A stretch of 61,271 bases of DNA from an uncultured Lentisphaeria bacterium (GCA_934661755.1 CAKUJM010000011.1:1-61271); one strand, 5' to 3'; positions 1-8,460 are shown, counted from the first letter of the stretch. Numbers and translations are program-made. The notes: generated from the letters alone by a model not told the origin.

Positions 1-10
1 AGGCGGCGGA

Positions 11-80
11 GGGGTTAACCGCGTGAGTGAACTTGGCCGGTGCATGTGTTGTCAATGACAAAGTCTGTTTGCAAACATGG
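11..80 (-). repeat. Leader-type repeat, copy 1, with two palindromes
   Basis: This stretch resembles 2326-2400, the leader of the first glycosidase gene, in the same orientation. Shared words include AACCGC, TGAG, ACTTGGCCGG and GCATGTG. It holds two dyads: TTGTCAATGACAA (49-61) and the perfect palindrome TGTTTGCAAACA (66-77). By analogy it would precede another minus-strand gene lying outside the window. Palindromes of this kind are typical of operators for LacI/GntR-type regulators, but no regulator can be assigned. Confidence 0.5.
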
Positions 81-133
81 CGCGTTCTTCAAACTACGCA
101 TGGACGCACGTCAAGCCCGGCGCCAACCCCTCC

Positions 134-167
134 GGCGCTTTCGCGCCACCTCCCCTTGCAGGGGAGG
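134..167 (-). repeat. REP-like hairpin repeat, copy 1, at glycosidase 3' end
   Basis: Two adjacent perfect hairpins are visible: GGCGC-TTTC-GCGCC (134-147) and CCTCCCCT-TGC-AGGGGAGG (149-167). They lie just past the stop of the glycosidase gene. The second hairpin recurs, with its flank, in the same orientation relative to the upstream gene at 50187-50211. No U-tract follows, so this is more like a REP/PU element or mRNA-stabilising structure than a standard intrinsic terminator. Confidence 0.6.
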
Positions 168-212
168 CTGAGCGCGGTCGTTTTACGTCCATGCACGTTG
201 ATGGTGGCGGGT

Positions 213-2306
213 TTATTGTGCGGCGATTTTCTCTTTGCCGCGGTAGAACTCGAAGGTGTCGGCGCCATCGGCGAAGATGCCCAGAAACCGGTCGTCACCA
301 TAGCAGGCGGCAAAGCCGTCGCATCGTGCATTGATTCCGAAGCGTCGGATGATCCGGCGGAATTCGAATTTACTCAGCAGTGGCGCCGCCGCCTGGATCA
401 CCGGCCGTCTGTCGTTACGGCACTCTGCCACGACTGGGGTGCCATCCGAGTAGCGCGCCAGAATTTCCGCCGACCGGGAAGGCGTCATTTCAAGTCCGAA
501 CATCGGGTATCGGTGTTGGTCGCGTTGGAAGTGCCGTTCGGGCAGATCGCCGAATTTGATCCCGAATTGCTCGGGCGGATCAAATGCCGTCAGCCTCAAT
601 CCGGACGGCGTGGTGTCATTGGTTGCGCCGGAGGCGTAGAGCCAGAGGACCGGCACGCCTTCGGCCAGCCGCTGATCCAGGAGGGCCGCGGTGCTGCTGC
701 CGGCGTCAAAGTCGTTGAGGACCACCGCCATCTTGTATTGATCCAGCGGCAGCGACGGCAGGTCGGAGGTGCGGTAGTGGTCGATGGTCAAGGCGCAGAG
801 TTGCAATTCGGCCAGCGTCTCATTCATCAGATCATGCTGGAGGTCGAAGCTGGGGCGGTGGTGGAGGTATGCCTCGTCGCTGGAGAGTACGAGGATATCG
901 GCCTGGCTGCGGGCGGCGGGCTGGCTGCGCAGTTGCAGCGCCAGCGTCTCCAATCTGCCGATTTCGTCTGCGATTTGAGGCGAGTCGAACCATCCGCCCC
1001 CCAGGTCCATCCACCAGAAGTTGCCATGGTACATCAGGCATTTTGAGAATTCGCGCCAGAGCAGATAGCGGGTCCCTGCCCAATTGGCGGCGCGGGGCTC
1101 CTCCTGGGCCAGATGGGTGCGCAGGTCCAATTCGTCCAGGAACAGCTTGTGGCGGGTGATGGACTGGGCGCAGACCTGTTCGCCGCCGGGTTCGCCGACG
1201 CCGCGGCGGTGGTATCCGGCAGGTGCGCAGAGGAAGTCGATCCAGGGGGATGAAAGCACCTTGTCGTAGGCGCAGTGGCCGGCGTATGCCGCGCGGGGCA
1301 GCGTCAGATAGTATCCGTAGAATCCGCCGGCGGGCTTGCCGTCAAGCTGGCGGGCGGTGCGGCAGAAGATTTCAAGGGACTCGGCGTCCTGTTCGCACAG
1401 GAAGCGGTCGTAGTCGATGCAGATTTGAGTGTCGGGGGTGGTCCGGAAGAATTTTTCGGCATCACGGGTATCGCCCTGTCGCAACGACGGCGGCGGCGGC
1501 TCGGCGTTTTCGCGGGTAAGATCCGGCAATTGCCAGGCATTGCGCAATTTTTCCAGACCGCCATGGCGCTGCAATCCCCAATCGAAGAATGCCAGGCGGT
1601 GCGAGATCCCGAAATCTCCGGTATGCATGACCGGCTGGTTGAAGCCGCCCCACAGCGCGGTTTCCCCGCAATTTCCATAGGCGATATGCCAGCCGATGAT
1701 CATGTCATGCCACGGGCTGTCCTGGACATGGCGGATCAGCCGGGCAAGGGCGTCGGCGGCGTCGCGTCGCCAGATCTGCGAGGAAAAGCTCTGGTTGGCA
1801 ATGAGGCCGTTGCGATTGGGGCGGTCGTCATGGAAGCCGATCGCATAATAGCCGTCGCCGTCATATCCCAGGATGTCCTGGCGCAGGGAGCCGACGAGCT
1901 GGCGGATGCCCTCGCGGTCGCGGGGGCCTTCGAAATAGACGCAGAGCTCCTCCGGGTGGTTTCTGCCCCAGTCCAGCGGGACATTGAGCTTGACGCGGGG
2001 CAGATAGCGCACTCCCGGTCCCAGCGAGGCAATGGCCGACAGCACGTGGTCAGTCTCGGAGTAGTCGAATTTGCCATCGCCGACCCATCCGGAGAACAAC
2101 AGCGATGAATGCAGTTTCACGCCATGGCCGAACATCTCGCGGTGATATCGGAGCATGGTCCCGGTGTCATAAAAGCGGATCAGGTCGCCATTGCCATCAA
2201 ATCGGGGCGGGTCGTAGGTGAATCCGATTTTGGTGTAGAATGCCGAGTTGGTGGCAAGCGTCTTTAGCTCCGTTTCATGGGCGGAGCTGGAGGGGGAGTC
2301 GAACAT
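213..2306 (-). CDS. Glycoside hydrolase, TIM-barrel, GH42-like
   Basis: A 697-residue protein without a visible signal peptide, so probably cytoplasmic and acting on imported oligosaccharides. It looks like a (beta/alpha)8 glycosidase of the clan A type followed by a beta-galactosidase-trimerisation-like domain. The middle has HDMIIGWHIAYGNCGETALW, with a candidate acid/base Glu after GNCG. A second candidate Glu is in AQEEPRAANWAG. The C-terminal third (LAEGVPVLWLYASG, then RPVIQAAAPLLSKF) fits a Rossmann-like accessory domain followed by a small beta domain. The ATG at 2306 was chosen because the sequence upstream of it in frame is low-complexity Pro/Ser. No clear Shine-Dalgarno precedes it. 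Its promoter is at 2525-2552, giving a leader of about 210 nt. Family assignment is by overall look and moderately uncertain; the substrate is unknown. Confidence 0.55.
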   Translation of the reverse strand: MFDSPSSSAHETELKTLATNSAFYTKIGFTYDPPRFDGNGDLIRFYDTGTMLRYHREMFGHGVKLHSSLLFSGWVGDGKFDYSETDHVLSAIASLGPGVRYLPRVKLNVPLDWGRNHPEELCVYFEGPRDREGIRQLVGSLRQDILGYDGDGYYAIGFHDDRPNRNGLIANQSFSSQIWRRDAADALARLIRHVQDSPWHDMIIGWHIAYGNCGETALWGGFNQPVMHTGDFGISHRLAFFDWGLQRHGGLEKLRNAWQLPDLTRENAEPPPPSLRQGDTRDAEKFFRTTPDTQICIDYDRFLCEQDAESLEIFCRTARQLDGKPAGGFYGYYLTLPRAAYAGHCAYDKVLSSPWIDFLCAPAGYHRRGVGEPGGEQVCAQSITRHKLFLDELDLRTHLAQEEPRAANWAGTRYLLWREFSKCLMYHGNFWWMDLGGGWFDSPQIADEIGRLETLALQLRSQPAARSQADILVLSSDEAYLHHRPSFDLQHDLMNETLAELQLCALTIDHYRTSDLPSLPLDQYKMAVVLNDFDAGSSTAALLDQRLAEGVPVLWLYASGATNDTTPSGLRLTAFDPPEQFGIKFGDLPERHFQRDQHRYPMFGLEMTPSRSAEILARYSDGTPVVAECRNDRRPVIQAAAPLLSKFEFRRIIRRFGINARCDGFAACYGDDRFLGIFADGADTFEFYRGKEKIAAQ

Positions 2307-2325
2307 GGTGCTGGGCGGGGATGAT

Positions 2326-2400
2326 GGGGGCAACCGCATGAGCGGACTTGGCCGGGGGCATGTGCATGTCATTGCAAACCTGCCGCGTGTTTGCACGCCA
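2326..2400 (-). repeat. Leader-type repeat, copy 2, with operator-like dyad
   Basis: Second copy of the 11-80 element, lying between the promoter (2525-2552) and the start codon (2306) of the glycosidase, so it would be in its mRNA leader. It contains the inverted repeat TGCAAAC-N9-GTTTGCA (2373-2379 and 2389-2395). An 11-bp direct repeat GCACGCCATGC follows at 2393-2403 and 2409-2419. It could be a DNA operator or a structured leader RNA; the sequence does not decide which. Confidence 0.45.
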
Positions 2401-2524
2401 TGCACACGGCACGCCATGCCCGGCGGCACATCGGCTCCTGTGTCTGCCGGCCTGGGGAAATGCCGGGAGCCAGCGTGCCGATGGTGGAAGAAGTTGCAAT
2501 GTCCATGAAATTTGTTTCACAGAA

Positions 2525-2552
2525 ATTATAATAAAAAACCGGGAAAAGTCAA
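2525..2552 (-). promoter_or_regulatory. Sigma70-type promoter for glycosidase
   Basis: On the minus strand TTGACT (2552 to 2547) and TATAAT (2530 to 2525) are separated by 16 bp, close to the housekeeping consensus. Transcription would start near 2518, leaving a leader of about 210 nt before the glycosidase start. Confidence 0.7.
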
Positions 2553-2621
2553 GGGGGGCGAAAACAAAAAAACTCGCGCCGTCCCGGGCGGGCGTCGGTG
2601 ACCGCGGGGATGCGTGGTGTC

Positions 2622-2649
2622 TTGAAAATTCCGAATTTATAGTTAAATT
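2622..2649 (+). promoter_or_regulatory. Candidate promoter for acpP
   Basis: TTGAAA (2622-2627) and TAAATT (2644-2649) are spaced by 16 bp upstream of acpP. An alternative -10, TATAGT (2638-2643), is too close to the -35. The predicted leader is about 200 nt. Confidence 0.45.
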
Positions 2650-2750
2650 ATGAAAATTTCCGGTTTAGCGTGGCGTGTTGGGCTGGCGAATCCTTCGCGG
2701 GTCGCCTTTTATATGCCAGTGTGTGGCGTCCGGCGGTGTGCCGTGGCGTC

Positions 2751-2775
2751 GCGGGTGCAGTCCCCGCCTTTTTTT
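2751..2775 (+). terminator. Attenuator-like hairpin in acpP leader
   Basis: A GCGGG/CCCGC stem (2751-2755 with 2763-2767) is followed by seven consecutive T (2769-2775). It sits between the candidate promoter and the acpP start codon, so it would act as a leader terminator, or end an upstream short transcript if acpP has a closer promoter. The stem is only 5 bp, so strength is modest. Confidence 0.4.
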
Positions 2776-2857
2776 GCCGGCGGCCGCAGTTGTGCAGCAG
2801 CCGTCCTTCCGGATGCGGATTTTGATTGTGCAACAACAACCCAAACAGGAGCAATAA

Positions 2858-3136
2858 ATGGATTCCGAGACCATTCTTCAGAAAGTGAAGGACATCATCG
2901 TCGAGCAGCTGGGTGTCCGCGAGGACCAGGTGGTCGAGAATGCGCGTTTTGTGGAGGACCTCAGTGCGGACTCCCTGGATGTCGTGGAGCTGGTGATGCA
3001 GTTTGAGGAGAAGTTCGGGCTGAAGATTCCGGACGACGTGGTGCAGGAGATGAATACGGTTGGCGATGTCGTCAAGTATTTGCAGGCCAATCTTCCTGCT
3101 GCTCTTGACGCCCAGGCGGGCGAGGCGGGCAAGTAG
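2858..3136 (+). CDS. acpP: Acyl carrier protein
   Basis: A 92-residue acidic four-helix protein that carries growing fatty acyl chains on a phosphopantetheine arm in the cytoplasm. The attachment site is Ser39 in the DSLD motif, followed by the usual VELVMQFEEKFGLKIPD helix. It is slightly longer than the usual 78 residues because of an Ala/Gly-rich C-terminal tail (AALDAQAGEAGK). The start is supported by an AGGAG motif about 8 bp upstream of the ATG. fabF follows after a terminator hairpin, the common acpP-fabF pairing of fatty acid synthesis. Confidence 0.97.
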   Translation: MDSETILQKVKDIIVEQLGVREDQVVENARFVEDLSADSLDVVELVMQFEEKFGLKIPDDVVQEMNTVGDVVKYLQANLPAALDAQAGEAGK

Positions 3137-3160
3137 CGTTTTTTTGCCGGCATGTTTTTT

Positions 3161-3201
3161 GGTCCGCAACCCGATTAGATTCGGATTGTGGGCCTTTTTT
3201 T
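3161..3201 (+). terminator. Rho-independent terminator after acpP
   Basis: A long stem with a few G-U pairs (3161-3174 with 3180-3194, five-base loop) is followed by seven T (3195-3201). It lies between acpP and fabF, so fabF is probably expressed by read-through or from a separate start. This would allow much higher acpP than fabF mRNA levels. Confidence 0.8.
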
Positions 3202-3230
3202 ATTTTTGAAATCTGGAATTGGCGCGTTTT

Positions 3231-4481
3231 ATGGAATTACGTCAAGTAGCGGTTACCGGAATGGGTGTGGTGTCGCCCGTCGGCAGCACGGTGGAGGATG
3301 CCTGGCGCAATTTATTGGCTGGCACGAGCGGGATCCGGACGATTCCGGAGTTTGTCGAGGCCGGGATGCGCTGTCAATTTGCCGGAGTGGTCTCGGGTCT
3401 GGACATGGCTCAATATCTGGAGCCCAAGGAACTGAGCCGTCTGGATCCATTTTGCCAATATGCGATGGCGGCGGGGTTGCAGGCGTTGGCGCAGTCCGGG
3501 CTGGATCCGCAGTCGGCGGACTTTGATCCGGGGCGGGCGGGGGTGATGGTCTCCTCCGGCATTGGCGGATTGGACACCATCACCTCGCAGACCCGCCGGC
3601 TGCTGGAGCATGGCCCGCGGATGGTGTCGCCATTGACGATTCCGATGATGATTTCGGACATGGCGGCGGGGTATCTTGCGATCCACTGCAATTTCCGCGG
3701 TCCGAATTTCGGGCTGGTTTCCGCCTGTGCCAGCGGTCTGCATTCCATTGGCGAGGCCAGCTGGGTCATCCGTCGTGGCGACGCCGACATCATGCTGGCC
3801 GGCGGTGCGGAAAATGGGGTCACGCCGTTGGGGCAGGCCGCTTTTTCCTCGATGCGGGCGTTTTCGACCCGCAATGACGACCCGCAGCATGCCAGCCGGC
3901 CCTTTGACCTGACCCGCGACGGCTTTGTGCCGGCATCTGGCGCGGGGGTGTTGCTGCTGGAGGAGCTTGACCATGCCCGGCGGCGTGGCGCGAGGATTCT
4001 GGCCATCGTCTCCGGCTATGGCGCCAGTGGCGACGCCCACCACATCACCGCGCCGCGCGAGGACGGCTCCGGCGCCGCCGCGGCGATTTGCACCGCGTTG
4101 CGCCATGCGCAGCTGCCGCCGGAGGCCATCGGCTATGTCAATGCCCATGGCACGTCGACCCATCTGAACGACTTGGTGGAGACCCGTGCCTTGAAGCTGG
4201 CATTGGGGGATCATGCCTGGCGGACCGCCATTTCCAGCACCAAGTCGATGACGGGTCACATGCTGGGCGCAGCCGGCGGTTTCGAGTCGGTGGCATGTGT
4301 CCAGACGCTGCTCAATGGCATTGCTCCGGGGACCATGAATCTGGAGACTCCGGATCCGGAGTGTGATCTGGACTATCTGCCCAATGCCGCGCGGGAGTTG
4401 CCGGGGGTCCGGCATGCGCTGAAGATCAACATGGGCTTTGGCGGCCACAACGCCGCCGTGGTATTCTCCAGATGGGAGTAG
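3231..4481 (+). CDS. fabF: Beta-ketoacyl-ACP synthase II
   Basis: A 416-residue condensing enzyme that extends acyl-ACP with malonyl-ACP in the cytoplasm. The thiolase-fold active site is complete: Cys166 in VSACASG, His306 in NAHGTST and His343 in MTGHMLGAAGG. Each is displaced by three from the E. coli FabF numbering. The ATG at 3231 gives MELRQVAVTGMG, matching the family N-terminus. A TTG at 3219 is possible but neither has a clear ribosome-binding site. The 3' end overlaps or abuts proB depending on the proB start. Confidence 0.95.
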   Translation: MELRQVAVTGMGVVSPVGSTVEDAWRNLLAGTSGIRTIPEFVEAGMRCQFAGVVSGLDMAQYLEPKELSRLDPFCQYAMAAGLQALAQSGLDPQSADFDPGRAGVMVSSGIGGLDTITSQTRRLLEHGPRMVSPLTIPMMISDMAAGYLAIHCNFRGPNFGLVSACASGLHSIGEASWVIRRGDADIMLAGGAENGVTPLGQAAFSSMRAFSTRNDDPQHASRPFDLTRDGFVPASGAGVLLLEELDHARRRGARILAIVSGYGASGDAHHITAPREDGSGAAAAICTALRHAQLPPEAIGYVNAHGTSTHLNDLVETRALKLALGDHAWRTAISSTKSMTGHMLGAAGGFESVACVQTLLNGIAPGTMNLETPDPECDLDYLPNAARELPGVRHALKINMGFGGHNAAVVFSRWE

Positions 4482-4498
4482 CTGCCGTGTCATCCGCA

Positions 4499-5650
4499 AT
4501 GAATTACCAGCTGGGGGACAATGGCGAGCGCCGGTCCTGTGTCAAGGAGGCGAGGCGGGTGGTGCTCAAGGTGGGGTCGAACCTTGTCCGCGAGCAGCCG
4601 GCCGTGCGCACCGCGGCGTTGATTGAGCAGATCGCGCGGCTGCGGAAGGCGGGGAAGGAGGTCATTCTGGTGACTTCCGGCGCCATCCCGCTGGGGATGG
4701 GCGTCATCGGCCGGAAGAACCGCCCGAAGGAGCTGTCCAAGCGCCAGGCGCTGGCGGCCATCGGGCAGTGCCATCTGATCCGCCACTACGAGGATGCGTG
4801 CGAGAAGCACGGCTTCCATTGCGCGCAGCTGCTGCTGACCAACGCCGATCTGCACGACCGGCAGCGCAATGTCCACGTCGCCAATTGTCTGCGTGCGCTC
4901 CTGGAGGATGATGTCCTGCCGATCATCAATGAGAACGACTCGGTGACCGTCGAGCAGATCCGCATCGGCGACAACGACACGCTGGCGGCCTATGTGGCCT
5001 CCATGCTCAACGCCGATCTGGCGGTGTTGCTTACCACCGTCGACGGCTTCCACCTCACCCGTGGGGACGGAGTGCTGGGCGATCGTGTCAGTGTCGTCCG
5101 CAATGTCGACCGGCAGCTGCTGGCGATGGCCGGTTCCACTGACGGCAACCAGTTTTCCACCGGCGGGATGATCACCAAGCTGCATGCGGCGTCGATTTGC
5201 ATGAGCAGCGGCCTGTCGATGGCGATTATCGACGGCCACGACTTTGGCCGTCTTGGCGAATTTTTCGCCGGCGCGGATGTCGGGACGCTTTTTGTTCGTC
5301 CTGGCCTGGCGCATCCGATGCATGCCTGGCAGCGTTTTCTGGCCTTCTTTTCCGAGCCTGCCGGCGACCTGATCATCGACGATGGCGCGGCCGAGGCCAT
5401 CACCCGCCGTCACAAGAGCCTGCTGCCGGGCGGGATGCTGGGCATCAGCGGTACTTTTCAGAAGGGCGACACTGTCCGGCTGCTGAATTCCGCCCGCACC
5501 GAGCTGGCCCGCGGCGTAGTCAATTTTTCCTATGACCAGGCGGCAAGGATCTGCGGCGCCAGGAGTTCGGATTTGCCGGGCATCCTCGGATATGCCGTGG
5601 AGACCCCGGAGGTCGTGCACAAGGATTATCTGGTGTTGCTGGATGGCTAG
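4499..5650 (+). CDS. proB: Glutamate 5-kinase
   Basis: Phosphorylates L-glutamate to gamma-glutamyl phosphate, the first step of proline synthesis. The amino-acid-kinase domain shows VLKVGSNLV, LVTSGAIPLGMGVI, PIINENDSV and the nucleotide-binding FSTGGMITKLHAA. A C-terminal PUA domain follows (SLLPGGMLGISGTFQKGDTV), as in full-length ProB. The start is ambiguous. ATG 4472 would overlap fabF, and ATG 4499 is used here. GTG 4559 has the best ribosome-binding site (AAGGAGG, 8 bp spacing) but leaves only three residues before the first conserved strand. No proA is present in the window. Confidence 0.92.
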   Translation: MNYQLGDNGERRSCVKEARRVVLKVGSNLVREQPAVRTAALIEQIARLRKAGKEVILVTSGAIPLGMGVIGRKNRPKELSKRQALAAIGQCHLIRHYEDACEKHGFHCAQLLLTNADLHDRQRNVHVANCLRALLEDDVLPIINENDSVTVEQIRIGDNDTLAAYVASMLNADLAVLLTTVDGFHLTRGDGVLGDRVSVVRNVDRQLLAMAGSTDGNQFSTGGMITKLHAASICMSSGLSMAIIDGHDFGRLGEFFAGADVGTLFVRPGLAHPMHAWQRFLAFFSEPAGDLIIDDGAAEAITRRHKSLLPGGMLGISGTFQKGDTVRLLNSARTELARGVVNFSYDQAARICGARSSDLPGILGYAVETPEVVHKDYLVLLDG

Positions 5651-5688
5651 TCCGGGCAGGATGGCGTGCGGAGCATTGAATTACCCCG

Positions 5689-5806
5689 GATGTCGCGAGG
5701 CAGGTTCCTTTGCGCCATGACTTCGTCTTTTTCCGGTCAGGTGATCCCCGCACGATCCCCCAAATTCCCCATTCTGACGCAAAGTCACCCAATCCCACGG
5801 ATCCAG
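5689..5806 (+). repeat. Interspersed repeat family, copy A
   Basis: About 118 bp between proB and the U32 gene that align along most of their length with 8341-8460. Shared words include GCCATGA, GCACGATCCCCC, CAAATTC, TCTGACGC and CACGGATCCAGG. The left end is degenerate but the right end keeps CACGGATCC. It has no coding potential of its own. The pair with copy B suggests a small mobile or once-mobile repeat. Confidence 0.6.
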
Positions 5807-5826
5807 GCCAAGGTTTATTAAGGAAA

Positions 5827-8253
5827 ATGGAATTACTTTCTCCCGCCGGCAATCTTGAAACCGCGGTGGCGGCGTTCGAATATGGCGCGGACGCGGTCTA
5901 TCTGGGTCTGAAGCAGTTCTCCGCGCGCGCCGATGCGGAAAATTTCAGCGACGGGGATTTGGAGGTGCTGATGGGGTATTCGCGGCATCTGGCGCGTCCG
6001 CGCAAGGTCTATGTCGCGGTCAACACCCTATTGCGGGAGGACGAGCTGCCGGCGCTTTATCGGCGGCTGTCGTGGCTGAACGAGGTGCAGCCGGACGCAT
6101 TGATTGTCCAGGATCTTGCGGTGGCGGGGGTGGTGAGGCGTCATTTTCCGGGTCTTCGGCTTCATGCGTCGACCCAGATGGCGGTGCACAATGCGGCGGG
6201 GGTGCTTCAATGCCGGAAGCTGGGGTTCGAGCGGGTGATCGCCGCCCGGGAGGTGACGCTCAATGAGCTGTCGGCGATGGCGTCGGTGCCGGGGATTGAA
6301 TTGGAGGCCTTCGTCCACGGCGCCCTATGTTATGCCTACAGCGGGCTCTGCCTGCTTTCCAGCGTCCTTTGCGGGCACAGCGGGAATCGTGGCGACTGCA
6401 GCTATGTCTGCCGCAACTGCTGGCGGGTGGAGCAGGGCGGGCAGGTGCTGCGGCCGGCGTGCAATCTGATGTCGATGAAGGATCTGGCGTTGTCCGACAG
6501 CGTCGGTGCCCTCCGTCGCGCCGGCGTCGCCTCGGTGAAGATCGAGGGCCGCAAGAAGAGTGCGCTCTATGTGGCGGCGGTCACCAACTACTACCGGAAG
6601 CTGCTGGACGGCGTCTTTGCGCCGGGCGAGCGTGAGCAATGCGAGCAGGATCTGCGGGTGATCTTCTCGCGTCCGTGGACGAAGTTCTGTCTGAATGCGG
6701 AGCGTGCCGCGGCGGTCACCGACACTGCCACCACCGGTCCGCGCGGAACCCGGGCAGGCGAGGTGACGGCCGTGGTGCGTGCCAATGGCCGGGACCTCCT
6801 GCGTTTTCAATTGCAGAACCTGCCATTGGAGTGCCACGACGGCTTGCAGATCGAGCCGGGCGGCGGCGGGCGTCCATACGGCTTTGCCGTGGAGTCGATC
6901 CGTGTTTTCCAGCAGGGTGGCAACGACCGCGGCAGCCGGGTGTTTACGGCGTCTTCGGGCATGACCATCGAGGTGCCATTGCCGCCGGACCATCCGGATT
7001 TTGCCGAGGGGATGCCGATTTTCTGCACGTCGTCGCAGTCGGTGCGGCAGCGCTACCACTGGCCGTCGTTGCGGCCGCACCTGGTTCGTCAGCGCGTGCC
7101 GGTCGATTTCAAGCTGTCGGTGGGTGAGTCGCAACTGGCGCTGACGGCGGTTGCCGGCTTTCGATGCGGCGAGGCGTCTTGCGTGGAGGAGCTCGGCGAG
7201 GAGGGCCTGGCGGCATCCCGGCGCACGCCGGAGGAGCAGTCCGCCGCGTTGCGGCAGTCATTGTCGAAGCTGGGCGAGAGCCGCTATGTGCTGCGCGATT
7301 GTGTCATTGACAACCCCGGGAACGGCTTTGTGGCGGCGTCCTCGCTCAATGAGCTGCGCCGTCGTGCGGTTCAGCAGCTGGATGTGCTGCGCGATGCCGC
7401 CATTGCGGAGAAGGCCGCGGCTGCCGGCGCCGCCGTCTGGCGGCCCCGGGGCGTGGATTCGGTGGCGGCGGGCAGTCCGGTGCGGCTGCTGAAGCTGGAC
7501 CGGCATTTCCTCCTGAACCTGTTCACGCCATCGGATATTGCGTCGATAGGCGAGGTCATCTTTGATTTTGGCCGGACGCCGCTCAACGAGCTGGATGGCG
7601 CCCTGGAGTACCTCATGGGCAGAGTCGGGGTCGGGCGGCTGCGGCTTGCGTTGCCGGTGATTGTGCGTGCTTCGCGGCTGTCCCGTCTGCTGGAGGCCGT
7701 CAAGCGCGCAGGCAACCTTGGGGTGAGGCGATGGCAGATTGCCAACCTTTCCCATCTGGAGCTGCTGGCGGCAAACGGGATCGATCCAGCCCGCCATTCC
7801 ATCAGCGCGGACTGGCAGCTGTATGCCGTCAACCATGAAGCCGCGCGTTATCTGCTGGACGACCTCGGGCTGGAGCGGGTCACGCTGGCGCCGGACGACG
7901 ACCTGGAGAACACGCTGTCGCTGTGCCGGATCCTGGGCGGGCGTGCCGAGGCGATATTGTTCCAGGACACGCCGCTGGCGATCTCGGCGGTCTGCGCCAA
8001 TGCCAGCCTCAATGGCCGCTGTCTGCAGAAGGGCGGCTGCGGCTTCACGGAGATGAAGCTGACGGACCGCAGGGGGAACGAGCTGCTTGCCATCAATGAC
8101 AGCTGTCAGAGCGTCTATATCCGCCAGTCGCCGCTTGATCGCCGTGGCAACCAGCGGCTTTTCCTGGAATCCGGCGCCAGTTTCCTGCGCACCGACTTCA
8201 TCTGGCGCAACTGGTCGCCTGCCGCCGTGAAGGCCGTGTGGGACGGAAATTGA
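5827..8253 (+). CDS. U32-family protein, RlhA-like (23S rRNA hydroxylation)
   Basis: An 808-residue protein of the U32 'collagenase-like' family. The N-terminal barrel starts MELLSPAGNLETAVAAFEYG. It carries the family cysteine cluster, seen as CYAYSGLCLLSS, CGHSGNRGDC and SYVCRNCW. Family members such as RlhA (YdcP), TrhP and UbiU/UbiV use these cysteines for a metal cluster in RNA or ubiquinone hydroxylation. The length, with a long C-terminal extension, best fits the RlhA branch that hydroxylates a 23S rRNA cytidine, although TrhP-like function cannot be excluded. The ATG at 5827 follows AAGGA. A copy of the interspersed repeat lies immediately upstream. Confidence 0.75.
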   Translation: MELLSPAGNLETAVAAFEYGADAVYLGLKQFSARADAENFSDGDLEVLMGYSRHLARPRKVYVAVNTLLREDELPALYRRLSWLNEVQPDALIVQDLAVAGVVRRHFPGLRLHASTQMAVHNAAGVLQCRKLGFERVIAAREVTLNELSAMASVPGIELEAFVHGALCYAYSGLCLLSSVLCGHSGNRGDCSYVCRNCWRVEQGGQVLRPACNLMSMKDLALSDSVGALRRAGVASVKIEGRKKSALYVAAVTNYYRKLLDGVFAPGEREQCEQDLRVIFSRPWTKFCLNAERAAAVTDTATTGPRGTRAGEVTAVVRANGRDLLRFQLQNLPLECHDGLQIEPGGGGRPYGFAVESIRVFQQGGNDRGSRVFTASSGMTIEVPLPPDHPDFAEGMPIFCTSSQSVRQRYHWPSLRPHLVRQRVPVDFKLSVGESQLALTAVAGFRCGEASCVEELGEEGLAASRRTPEEQSAALRQSLSKLGESRYVLRDCVIDNPGNGFVAASSLNELRRRAVQQLDVLRDAAIAEKAAAAGAAVWRPRGVDSVAAGSPVRLLKLDRHFLLNLFTPSDIASIGEVIFDFGRTPLNELDGALEYLMGRVGVGRLRLALPVIVRASRLSRLLEAVKRAGNLGVRRWQIANLSHLELLAANGIDPARHSISADWQLYAVNHEAARYLLDDLGLERVTLAPDDDLENTLSLCRILGGRAEAILFQDTPLAISAVCANASLNGRCLQKGGCGFTEMKLTDRRGNELLAINDSCQSVYIRQSPLDRRGNQRLFLESGASFLRTDFIWRNWSPAAVKAVWDGN

Positions 8254-8340
8254 CCGGCGGCCTTGAAAAAGTCGGAATAGTGGTGATTTTCTGATATTTC
8301 CGGCTGGGTTGGAACCGGTGCATGCGGATAAAGTAGAGGA

Positions 8341-8460
8341 GAATCCGTGAAGCTGGTTCTTCGTCGCCATGATAGCGTCTTTTGGGGTCAGGGGTTCCCC
8401 CCGGCACGATCCCCCCAAATTCATCAATCTGACGCGAAACCGCCAGCATCACGGATCCAG
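8341..8460 (+). repeat. Interspersed repeat family, copy B, with terminal inverted repeats
   Basis: A 120-bp element bounded by a 10-bp inverted repeat with one mismatch: GAATCCGTGA (8341-8350) and TCACGGATCC (8449-8458). The core ATCCGTGA/TCACGGAT is perfect. It matches copy A (5689-5806) along most of its length and shares its left end with the minus-strand copies near 24541 and 60000. It sits in the leader region of the GH127 gene. The arrangement resembles a MITE, but no target duplication or transposase was identified. Confidence 0.65.

Larger units (their letters stand above)
2307..2857. other. Divergent intergenic region, 551 bp
   Basis: This gene-free stretch separates the minus-strand glycosidase from plus-strand acpP. 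It contains the glycosidase leader repeat, a minus-strand promoter, a plus-strand promoter candidate and an attenuator-like hairpin in the acpP leader. Short reading frames here (for example 2675-2857 plus) have no recognisable family and no ribosome-binding site, so I do not call them. Confidence 0.6.

Noticed and set aside
27..1046. 339-codon plus-strand open frame over the glycosidase
   Set aside because: It is antisense to a coherent glycosidase sequence, has low-complexity composition and no family resemblance; GC-rich DNA gives long spurious antisense frames.
8341..8460. Riboswitch or tRNA-like leader for the GH127 gene
   Set aside because: The same sequence occurs upstream of an unrelated gene (5689-5806) and in fragments elsewhere, which fits a dispersed repeat better than a gene-specific leader.
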